DNA from: Closterium sp. NIES-65
Lineage: Eukaryota > Streptophyta > Zygnematophyceae > Desmidiales > Closteriaceae
Reading direction: 5' to 3'
Assembly (NCBI GenBank): GCA_948144175.1
Contig: CANXME010002665.1
Span: forward strand, 1-64,000
DNA: 64,000 bases
Position numbers and translations under genes: made by a program. Shown piece by piece: positions 13,059 to 21,526 of the stretch (position 1 is the stretch's first letter; the number at the start of each line of letters is the position of its first letter). The notes beneath the pieces are model-generated. The model was not told the origin of the DNA. It was given only the letters and a program-made list of their open reading frames with translations, and made no database searches.

Positions 13059-13626
13059 CGCACGCTGCACTTGATACTACAGAATATTACATACCGGAGT
13101 ATTATATGGGATGGTTATTAGATGTGGTTGAACTTAACCGCATTTAGCCTAATAGTATGACCGTACGTTAGACAGGAACGGAAAGGGACTCACTTTCTTG
13201 TTCCGCTTACAGGTATGGATTGACAAGTATATCCCAGTAGTACAGTATGTAGTGTATACTTGTGTTGCTCTAACATTTGAATTTGCTTTTTGAAGAGTAG
13301 TACTTCGCAACTGGTTACAAACAATGCGTACAACAATGTCCCTGGGCCTCGACCGTTGTTAGCCCGTCACCAGCCACCAGTGTTGCCGGGGCATTTTGTT
13401 TTTGGACAAATGTTCCACGCCCTTATTTTGCTTTTTTTGTACTCGGCCACCTCCTTTCCGCGTGCCAGACTATTCATTTAGGGAAAGAGCATAGAGATTG
13501 AGGAATGAGATTGACATCTGGTATCGTGTATTGTGTTTCGGGTTTATAATATCGCGTGCATTCCGATTACCGATCACCCGCCTGGTGTGTCCACCTTTCT
13601 ACTCCCGAAGGCATTAGTCAGCTGCA
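13059..13626. other. Intergenic spacer between MYB3R and the PFC1-like gene
   Basis: This AT-richer stretch separates two genes on the same strand. It should hold the MYB3R 3' UTR and the promoter of the next gene. No clear polyadenylation signal, TATA box or repeat could be assigned. Confidence 0.5.
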
Positions 13627-16600
13627 ATGCTCACCCGCACGCTCCGCCTACCAATTCCGCGCGCGCCGCTACCACCGCCTCTCGGGGCTGACCGCTTTGC
13701 GCCTGCGCGAGCCGAGGCACGAAGCGCGGAGGGATCGGACGGTGGGAGAAAGAAAGGCGGCCGAGATGGTGGGAGTGGAGAAATTGCGGCGCCGTCTCTG
13801 TCCAATCAGCGGACAACACGTGCGAATGGGGGAGAGAACGGCGGAGGGCGGAAGAGCCGGAGTGGCAGAAGGGAGAGCGGAAAGTCGGCGGCGGAGGAAG
13901 CGGAGAGCGCTGCTGGCAGCAGCGGGGCCGTGACGGACTCAATGCGGCGCAACGCGCTGGCGACGGCGGACGCGCTGCGCAGCAAGAGCCGGCGCGCCAA
14001 GAGATGGCTCGGACAGGTGCGGCGGGGGGAGCAGGGGAGGCGTGGGGGGGAGCAGGCGAGGTGGGAAGCGGGGGAAAGGGCGTGCATGGCGGGAGAGGCA
14101 GTGCATGGCGGGTTACAAGCGGTGATGGCATGGCATGTGCGGGGAGAGTGTGAGCAGTGTGGTGGGGCCTGGCGGAGGCAGTGTGGTGGGGCCTGGCGGA
14201 GGCACGCTCGCCCTGTGTGGCACAGCGTGGTGTGGCGGGGCCTGACGTCATCCCCTTGCAGCTCCCTCACACCCCACTACTGCGCCCCGTGCACTGTGTC
14301 CCCCGTGCCCCGTGCCCCGTGCCCCGTCCCCCGTGCCCCGTGCCCCGTGCCCCGTGCCCCGTGCCCCGTGCCCCGTGCCCCGTCCCCCGTGCCCCGTGCC
14401 CCGTGCCCCGTGCCCCGTGCCCCGTGCCCCGTGCCCCGTGCCCCACAATCCCTCTCTCCTCCTGTCACACCACCTCACTCACTCCCTGCCGCACCCCCTT
14501 GCGCACCCCCTTCCTCACCCCCTTCCTCATCCCCTTTCTCAACTCACTCCCTCCTCAACCCCTTCCTCAACCCCAGCCCCACCCGTCACCCCCCCACCCC
14601 CCCACCCCGCCCTTTCCCCCTCCCCCCTCCCCCCTCTCCCCCCTCCTCCCTCCCCCCTCCGCCCTTCCCCCCGGCAGAAATATCTGGTGCGGGGCAGCAT
14701 CAGCACAGCCACGGTGGCGGCAGCAAGATGGATGTAGAGTCGACTGAAACACCCTCTGCCAGCCCCATCCCCAACCCCCCCCACCTCCACAACCCCCTCC
14801 CCATCAATACCTATCCCCCCACCCTAACCCTTAAGTGGCGAAATACGCGTATAGCGTATATACGCGTGTCGTATATACGCATGCGTTTATACGCTATATG
14901 CTAAGGTCCCGAATCCAGGAATACGCTTTTTCGGGCAGGGTAAAAAAAAACCCGGGCAGGGTGAAAAAAACACCCTAGGTATAGTTCACAGGGGCGATTC
15001 ACGGAGGTTGTGTCTCAGGTTCATTTTTTCCCCTATGACGCGAAATGCTTAAAGACTTCGTGCTCAACATCGGGAAGTTACTTCCCTAGTCTCACAAAGA
15101 GGACGTGCCCTATCGTTATCTTGCGTGGGATCGGGTGGCGGGTTGGGAACAGTAGACATTGATTGCGTTTTGGACTAGGAGTGAGTGACTAGGTGAGTAC
15201 GACGAAGTAGATCTGACGAGAAACGATGTGTTGGAGGGGACGTAGTGGAAAGGTTGGAGTTCGTAGATTGGGTTCGGTTCCAAGAGGTGGAACCCTGAAA
15301 TTCGAAATTGCAACTCCAACCTGAATCCAAACATTGAAGTGACATTCCCGCTACCATAGATCTCCGATGCGCATTTCGACCACCGCGAAATGATCGCCGT
15401 GAAAAACGGCAGATTTCTTTATATTCCTGAAAATTTTCACCTTGGGCTGCCCAGAAAAAAACTCCCGAGCGTATTGCGTATTTGCTAGCGTATTGCGTTT
15501 TGCGTGTATACGCAAGCGGATAAACGCTATACGCTTAAAGGCAAAAGCGTATTTCGCCACTTAGCCTAACCCCTCACCCCCCACCCTAAACCCTCACCCC
15601 CCACCCTAACCCCTCACCCCCCACCCTAACCCCTCACCCCCCACCCTAACCCCTCACCCCCCACCCTAACCCCTCACCCCCCATGCTAACCCCTCACCCC
15701 CCACCCTAACCCCTCACCCCCCACCCTAACCCCTCACCCCCCACCCTAACCCCTCACCCCCCACCCTAACCCCTCACCCCCCCAGCACTATCTGCTGCGG
15801 GACGACATCAGCGCGGCCACGGTGGCGGCAGCGGGAGTGGTGGCGGGCGACGTGGTGGTGGAGGTGGGGCCGGGCACGGGCGCTCTCACCGCCGCACTCG
15901 TGGCTGCCGGGGCGCATGTGATTGCTGTGGAGAAGGTGCGAGGGGAGGAGAAGGTGCGAGGGGAGGAGAAGGGGAGTGAGAGGCGGGGAGGCGGGGAGGC
16001 GGGGAGAAGGTGAGAGGTGGGGAGAAGGGGGGTGAGAGGTAGGGAGAAAGTGGGAGACGGGGGGGAGAAGCGGATTGTAGGCGCAGTGGTGGCAGTGCCG
16101 AATGTTTGCTGCCTCTTGTGGGAAGATGCTAAGGGTGGTCATTCCACTCCTTCGTCTCTCTGCTGCTCGTCCCCACATCTCCCCCCACCGCCGATTCTCT
16201 CTCCCTCCTCAACTGCTTGTGTTCTCCCTGCCATCATTCATCTCCCTGCCATCGTTCATCTCCCTTCCATCGTTCATCTCCCTGCCATCGTTCATCTCCC
16301 TGCCATCATTCATCTCCCTGCCATCATTCATCTCCCTGCCATCATTCATCTCCCTGCCATCATTCATCTCCCTGCCATCATTCATCTCCCTGCCATCATT
16401 CATCTCCCTGCCATCATTCATCTCCCTGCCATCATTCATCTCCCTCCCATCGTTCATCTCCCTGCCATCATTCATCTCCCTGCCATCATTCATCTCCCTG
16501 CCATCATTCATCTCCCTGCCATCATTCATCTCCCTGCCATCATTCATCTCCCTGCCATCATTCATCTCCCTCCCATCGTTCATCTCCCTCCCATCGCTGC

Positions 16601-19600
16601 CATGTTTTCATTTGCCCTGTCAAGTCGCTTCGCTTGCCCCATGTGTCTCTGACATTCCTCATGCCCATCACATCCACCCACCGCACTGCACCGCTCAGGA
16701 CCCTGACATGGTGCAGCTGGTGCGGGAGCGCTTCGCCCAGTGCCCACAAGTCGAGGTGCGCACGTCCCTCCCCTCCCCTAACGGTCCTTCTCATTGAATG
16801 TAACAAACGGTACAGCAAGTGTAAGACAAGCGCTATGAAGCATATTCACTGCTACGATATGCGCGGGCATGTAAGTGGTGATACACACGTGGTGGGCTAC
16901 CCAAGCGACTCTAGAAGCCTACCATACAACCTGTGAGTGCCGATGGGTACTGGGTTCGTGTCCAGCGTGGGGTGGCTGGCGGTATTGTGTGCCGTGGGGT
17001 GACCTGGCCGTGTGATGCTGCTCTGCACCTTGCTACCCACCAATGGCTGGGCTGGTTGCTTGCCGGCCAGAGCTGGAGTGCATGTGTCACGAGGGGGGGA
17101 GCTGGGGAGGTGCACTCACCCACCCACCTCAGGCTCACGCCTCCTGACCGGCAGCAGGTGCCCGGCAGCTATGGGCCATGGGTCAGCCGCTGGTTGCAGC
17201 GATGGGCCATGGGTCAGCCGCTGGTTGCAGCGATGGGCCATGGGTCAGCCGCTGGTTGCAGCGATGGGCCATGGGTCAGCCGCTGGTTGCAGCGATGAGC
17301 CATGGGTCAGCCGCTGGTTGCAGCGATGGGCCATGGGTCAGCCGCTGGTTGCAGCGATGGGCCATGGGTCAGCCGCTGGTTGCAGCGATGGGCCATGGGT
17401 CAGCCGCTGGTTGCAGCGATGGGCCATGGGTCAGCCGCTGGTTGCAGCGATGAGCCATGGGTCAGCCGCTGGTTGCAGCGATGAGCCATGGGTCAGCCGC
17501 TGGTTGCAGCGATGGTTGCTGCCGCTGGTAACGCTGGTTGGTTCCACTAGCATGTGTCTGCCTGCCAGCCTGTCTGCCTGCCAGCCTGTCTGCCTGCCAG
17601 CCTGTCTGCCTGCCAGCCTGTCTGCCTGCCAGCCTGTCTGCCTGCCCACGCCTGCCCACCCACCTGCCCGCGTGCCCTCCTGCCTGCGTGGCCATGTGGG
17701 TCAGATATCATGTGTTGTGGCCCATGTGGGTCAGATATCATGTGTTGTGTTGGGCTGTGTTGGCCTCGCATGTGTCGTGCCCAGCTGCTTTATGTGCCTC
17801 CCCTTGCCATCGCTCATCCCTTTGGCCTGCACTGCTTGCCCTGTGCTCGTCCCTCTCCTTGCCCACCCTCGTCCTCTCCTCTTGTCTGCATGCCCTGTGC
17901 CACGCCCACCACGCCAGGTGGTGCACGCGGACATCCTCAAGTGGCCCGTGCACGCCTTCCTGCCTGCTCGCCTGCACCGCCTCACAGGCACGGCAGGGGG
18001 TGACGCACAGACGCTGGGAGGGGCGGAGGGAAGGGCAGCACAAGGCCAAGGGGCGTTGGCGAGTGGCGGGGCAGAAGCACGCACGAGTGGGATGGAGGGT
18101 GTGGTGGGCGAACCGCCGGTGCCTCTTGCTGCTGCATGCCCTGCTGCGGCTCCCACAGCTGACGCTGCGGCGAGCAGAGGCAGCGAGGGGAGTGGAGGCA
18201 GCAGTGCCGTGCGCGCCAAGGTGGGTAGCGTAGGCTCAAGGCTGAAGCCAAGGTGGGTAGTGTAGGCTCAAGGCTGAAGCCAAGGTGGGTAGCGTAGGCT
18301 CAAGGCTGAAGCCAAGGTGGGTAGCGTAGGCTCAAGGCTGAAGCCAAGGTGGGTAGCGTAGGCTCAAGGCTGAAGCCAAGGTGGGTAGTGTAGGCTCAAG
18401 GATGAAGCCAAGGTGGGTAGCGTAGGCTCAAGGCTGAAGCCAAGGTGGGTAGCGTAGGCTCAAGGCTGAAGCCAAGGTGGGTAGCGTAGGCTCAAGGCTG
18501 AAGCCAAGGTGGGTAGCGTAGGCTCAAGGCTGAAGCCAAGGTGGGTAGCGTAGGCTCAAGGCTGAAGCCCATGCGGCGCACAGGCGTGCGCAAGTGCTTG
18601 CCTATTTAGGCCTCCGTGGTTGGAGGGCGGAGCTCATCCCACACTTGGCTGTCTGGATCGCCTCCTTCCTCCTTCAACGTCTGGACCACAAAGAAATGTT
18701 CACAGCGGGTGAGAAACCAAATTTTCACAAAAATGTATACATATATATATTGTTTTTTTATAGATGGGGGGTGCCTCTTGCTGATGTGACTAAAATGAAG
18801 GGTAGAATGGCCAAAAGGCTGGCCGGTCACGAACCTACAGAGGCTCGAGATGAAGCTCCATAAGCCGTTGCGAGGATGGACTGTGGGCTGTTTGAACAGG
18901 AAAGGCCTAACTCAGGCACCCTCAAACCCAGGCATGAGGTCAGACCCAGTTTACACCTTCAACATCACCACTGCCTTCCCCTTTAATGCCCCGCCTTACG
19001 TGTCTCTCCCCCAGGTGGTGACGAACCTGCCCTTCAACATCACCACGGACTTCCTGCGCCTCTTCCTGCCCCTTGGCCACCTCGTCTCCACCGTCGTCTG
19101 CATGCTGCAGGTGAGGCATGCTGCAGGTGAGGGATGCTGCAGGTGAGGCATGCTGCAGGTGAGGCATGCTGCAGGTGAGGCATGCTGCAGGTGAGGTGAG
19201 GTGAGGTGCGGTGCTGTGAGGTGACATGCTGCAGGTGAGGCATGCTGCAGGTGAGGTGAGGTGCTGCTAGGCCATGGTGTGATGGCGGGCTGCAGGTGAC
19301 AGCTGGGAGGGCGTGGGGTGATGGCATGGTGTGTGGGTATGCTGTGATGCATGGCTGCAAGCATAATATCCACCTGTGTAGGAAATTCTCACATCCCCCC
19401 AAATCTCTCACCATCCCCCACCACTCCCCACCGGGCAGGATGACGCGGCACAGCGGCTGGTGGATGCCACACCGGCAGCGTCGCAGTACCGACCGATGAG
19501 TGTGTTGGTGCAGTACTATGCGGGTGAGTGTGTTGGTGCAGTACTATGCGGGTGAGTGTGTTGGTGCAGTACTATGCGGGTGAGTGTGTTGGTGCAGTAC

Positions 19601-21258
19601 TATGCGGGTGAGTGTGTTGGTGCAGTACTATGCGGGTGAGCTCTCTGCTCTGCCTCTTCTATGAGTGTTCGTGCAGGTGAGCACTCGGCTCTGCCTCAGC
19701 AAGCAGCACCATGTCACTGCTTCCCCAATACACTGCAATCCCCTCATCTCTTACTCTGCAATCTCCTCATCTCTTACTCTGCACCCTTTATTCTCAATTC
19801 CCTCCTCATCTCGCACTCCCCTCTCCCCGTCTCTCACTCCCCTCTCCCCATCGCTCACTCCTCTCGCCCCATCGCTCACTCTCCCCCACCGGTGCATCAC
19901 CGGGCGCCCATCAGATCCCACCTATCAGTTCTTCGTCAGCCGTCGCAGCTTCCTACCCCCACCCAATGTATGGCCCATGTCCCTTGCCCCGTGCCCTGTG
20001 CCCATGCCGCAAGCGCCATGCCGCATGCCGTAATCTGCATGCCCCATGCTCCACGCCCCATTCCCCCCATGCCCCATGCCCAATGCCCCGTGCCCCGTGC
20101 CCCATGCCCCGTGCTGCATGCCTCCAGTACCCAATGTCATGTGCACAATGGCACCCTGCGCACAATGGCACCCTGTGCATGTCATGTGCACAATGGCACC
20201 CTGTGCATGTCATGTGCACAATGGCACCCTGTGCATGTCATGTGCACAATGGCACCCTGTGCATGTCATGTGCACAATGGCACCCTGTGCATGTGACACC
20301 TTTCTTTTGTCCTCCGTTTCTGCTCCACGCAGTTGCATTAATCTCCTCAACTGGGCTCTCTTAATGACCATCTCATGTCTCGTCGTGTCTCCCATGGACC
20401 AGGTTGATGCAGCAGTCGTGTCATTCGCCCTCAAGCCACCAATGGAACGAGTCCATGTGGCATCGCCCACCCAGTTCTTCCACATGGTAACCACCCTAAC
20501 GCTCCTCACAACACGGTGCCACCCATGCTCATTAGCCCACACGCGTTGCCACGGAGGTGTTGGATAGTGTGTGTTGACACACACTCTGTCACTCATTTAT
20601 CGCTGCACCATCTGGTTTGTCGTCAGTCCTGCCCTGACACTCCTGCTGTCCCCCACACCCCACCGGCACAAGGGCAGGTGAACAGGGCGTTCCAGGCGAA
20701 GCGCAAGATGCTGCGGGCGTCGCTGCAGCCGTCCTACTCGTCACAGCAGGTGTCCGCTGCTCTGGAGGCGCTCTCGCTGCCCGCCACTGTGAGCCACGTG
20801 GTGCCGTTAGAGGGGCTCAGGGGGGAGGTGCAGTGCACACGGGGAGGTGCAGTGCACACGGGGAGGTGCAGTGGGTGGTGTGCTGACAGGGATGCAGCAG
20901 GTAAGCTTTGGTAGCTGAGTGTTCTCAATCGCTGTTGGCCCCTCTGAAGCGCACGCCACAGTGCCTCTCCTTCCAAGCCCCATGTTCCGTCCCTTGTTGC
21001 GCTGCCTGGCACAGCCCATTGCACTTTCGTTGCAAAGCAGTAATGCGTTTCACTACCTTCCACCCTAGTTGACACTCGATCGAATCAGCCCTGTTAGTCC
21101 CACGTTCCATACCATTACACATGCACACATAGCTTACTTGCACCCCTCTCACTGCCTGCGCGCCGATCACTGCCTGTGTGCGCTGCTTGCAGGCACGTCC
21201 TGAGGAGCTGTCATTTGAGCAGCTTGTTCTCCTCTTTAACCGCCTTCATGGCTTGTAG
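13627..21258 (+). CDS. PFC1: Plastid-type rRNA adenine dimethyltransferase, 10 exons, 464 aa
   Basis: The KsgA/Dim1 family dimethylates two adenines near the 3' end of small-subunit rRNA using S-adenosylmethionine. Exons: 13627-14016, 15786-15935, 16699-16755, 17918-18220, 19015-19110, 19439-19523, 19915-19967, 20403-20486, 20678-20788, 21193-21258. All junctions are GT-AG and the sum is 465 codons with TAG, a strong check on the model. Residues 1-130 begin MLTRTLRLPIPRAP, are R/S/A-rich and could be a chloroplast transit peptide. LGQHYLLRDDIS crosses exons 1-2. The SAM motif EVGPGTG is near residue 155. The catalytic NLPF motif is at 304-307. VDAAVVSF, FQAKRKMLR and ARPEELSFEQL follow. Similarity to Arabidopsis PFC1 (recalled, not searched) favours plastid over mitochondrial Dim1. 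An A/G-rich insert of about 75 residues in exon 4 makes it longer than usual. Confidence 0.93.
14290..14448 (+). repeat. 7-bp minisatellite (CCCCGTG)n in PFC1 intron 1
   Basis: About 22 near-perfect units of ccccgtg occur here, with ccccgtc variants. A C-rich, T-containing tract to 14676 follows and ends in a usable acceptor (cccccggcag). Confidence 0.9.
14678..14731 (+). pseudogene. Duplicated dead copy of PFC1 exon 2 start
   Basis: After a good polypyrimidine tract and AG acceptor, this stretch reads KYLVRGSISTATVAAA, a close copy of the true exon 2 start HYLLRDDISAATVAAA at 15786. The copy runs into a TAG within about 20 codons and lacks the SAM-binding motif. If spliced to exon 1 it would truncate the protein. 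It is either a decayed exon duplication or a poison exon. Confidence 0.75.
14834..15561. mobile_element. 728-bp MITE-like element with 15-bp TIRs and TA duplication
   Basis: Perfect 15-bp inverted termini AGTGGCGAAATACGC (14834-14848) and its complement (15547-15561) are flanked by TA on both sides (14832-14833 and 15562-15563). Palindromic words of the type gcgtatacgc fill the subterminal 80-100 bp. There is no credible coding frame, so it is non-autonomous. A TA duplication suits the Tc1/mariner/pogo superfamily. It lies inside PFC1 intron 1, just before or within the CCCTAAC-containing minisatellite. Confidence 0.8.
15567..15785 (+). repeat. 20-bp CCCTAACCCCTCACCCCCCA minisatellite
   Basis: About eleven units of a 20-bp C-rich repeat run up to the exon 2 acceptor and supply its polypyrimidine tract. 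Each unit contains CCCTAAC, the telomere-like word of plants. The 20-bp period and the interspersed CTCACCCCCCA show it is not a telomere. Confidence 0.9.
15936..15971 (+). repeat. 18-bp donor-spanning duplication at the start of PFC1 intron 2
   Basis: Two units of gtgcgaggggaggagaag begin exactly at the intron 2 donor. Exon 2 ends gtggagaag, so each unit re-creates gagaag followed by GTGCGAG. Further degenerate g/a-rich repeats continue to about 16070. Confidence 0.8.
16219..16605 (+). repeat. 18-bp minisatellite in PFC1 intron 2
   Basis: About 21 units of ctccctgccatcattcat, with single-base variants such as cgttcat and ctcccatcg. The period of 18 leaves all three frames open and creates long spurious reading frames. 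Confidence 0.95.
17170..17516 (+). repeat. 31-bp minisatellite in PFC1 intron 3
   Basis: About eleven units of a 31-bp repeat (core gggtcagccgctggttgcag) with gggccat/gagccat variation. Each unit contains ttgcag, a possible 3' splice site, but the real exon 4 acceptor is some 400 bp downstream. Confidence 0.95.
17558..17646 (+). repeat. 16-bp minisatellite in PFC1 intron 3
   Basis: Five to six units of tgcctgccagcctgtc, followed by ctgcccacc variants and a partial tandem duplication of a gtgggtcagatatcatg word near 17695-17750. Confidence 0.9.
18221..18572 (+). repeat. 32-bp donor-spanning minisatellite at the start of PFC1 intron 4
   Basis: Eleven consecutive 32-bp units begin exactly at the intron 4 donor. 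Exon 4 ends gcgccaag followed by gtgggtag. Every unit ends gaagccaag or gaagccc followed by gtgggtag, so the 5' splice site is reproduced at each unit boundary. Only a few single-base differences separate the units. Confidence 0.93.
18573..19014 (+). other. Remainder of PFC1 intron 4
   Basis: This is non-repetitive intron sequence with a short AT-rich part (about 18720-18765) and a C/T-rich tract leading to the acceptor ctcccccag at 19014. No separate gene is seen. Confidence 0.6.
19111..19265 (+). repeat. 16-bp donor-spanning minisatellite at the start of PFC1 intron 5
   Basis: Units of gtgaggcatgctgcag start exactly at the intron 5 donor, with gtgag-only expansions near 19190-19210 and 19250. 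Exon 5 ends catgctgcag, so each unit repeats the last ten exon bases plus the donor, about seven times. Each unit also carries ctgcag, a possible acceptor. Confidence 0.92.
19524..19635 (+). repeat. 28-bp donor-spanning minisatellite at the start of PFC1 intron 6
   Basis: Four 28-bp units follow the exon 6 end. Each unit repeats the exon sequence gtgttggtgcagtactatgc plus the donor gtgag. Together with the exonic copy there are five equivalent donors (GCGG followed by GTGAG). Using an internal donor would add 28 bases per unit and shift the frame unless three units are added. Confidence 0.93.
20145..20292 (+). repeat. 28-bp minisatellite in PFC1 intron 7
   Basis: About five units of a 28-bp repeat with the core gcacaatggcaccctgtgca. 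A ccccatgcc/ccccgtgcc region (about 19980-20125) precedes it. Confidence 0.9.
20829..20880 (+). repeat. 19-bp repeat in PFC1 intron 9
   Basis: Three units of ggtgcagtgcacacgggga, about 40 bp inside intron 9, after the donor at 20789. Confidence 0.8.
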
Positions 21259-21526
21259 CACCGCGCTTGCATGCCGTGCACAGCTTAGTGGTGAACCACG
21301 TTATAGGTGCCATGGCCCATGATGTACGTGGCAGCAACTGCTGTTTAGGTGAAATAAGTTTTTGACTGCTTATAGAGCTTCAGGGGTTACAAAAAATGTC
21401 CAAGAAAACCAGCTTCGCTTACCACCAGTGTTTCCACCACTTCAACCGTTGCACTGTGCACACCTGCGTATGCCTACCTGCTTGTGCCCGACCCGAGTGT
21501 CACTGGCGAGCAAGGCTATGGTAGTA
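21259..21526. other. 3' flank of the PFC1-like gene
   Basis: This holds the likely 3' UTR and flank up to the pogo-like transposon, whose TA target duplication lies at 21525-21526. Nothing else is recognised. Confidence 0.5.

Noticed and set aside
15567-15785. Chromosome end or telomere
   Set aside because: The 20-bp unit is not a telomere repeat and the array lies inside an intron between well-supported exons.
16217-17484. Long repetitive ORFs read as repeat proteins (PSFISL, HSSPC, MGHGSAAG and similar)
   Set aside because: They are minisatellites of PFC1 introns 2 and 3 read in open frames on both strands; the true exons splice around them.
16219-18572. CRISPR-like repeat arrays
   Set aside because: Units are contiguous tandem repeats without unique spacers, in intron-bearing eukaryotic DNA.
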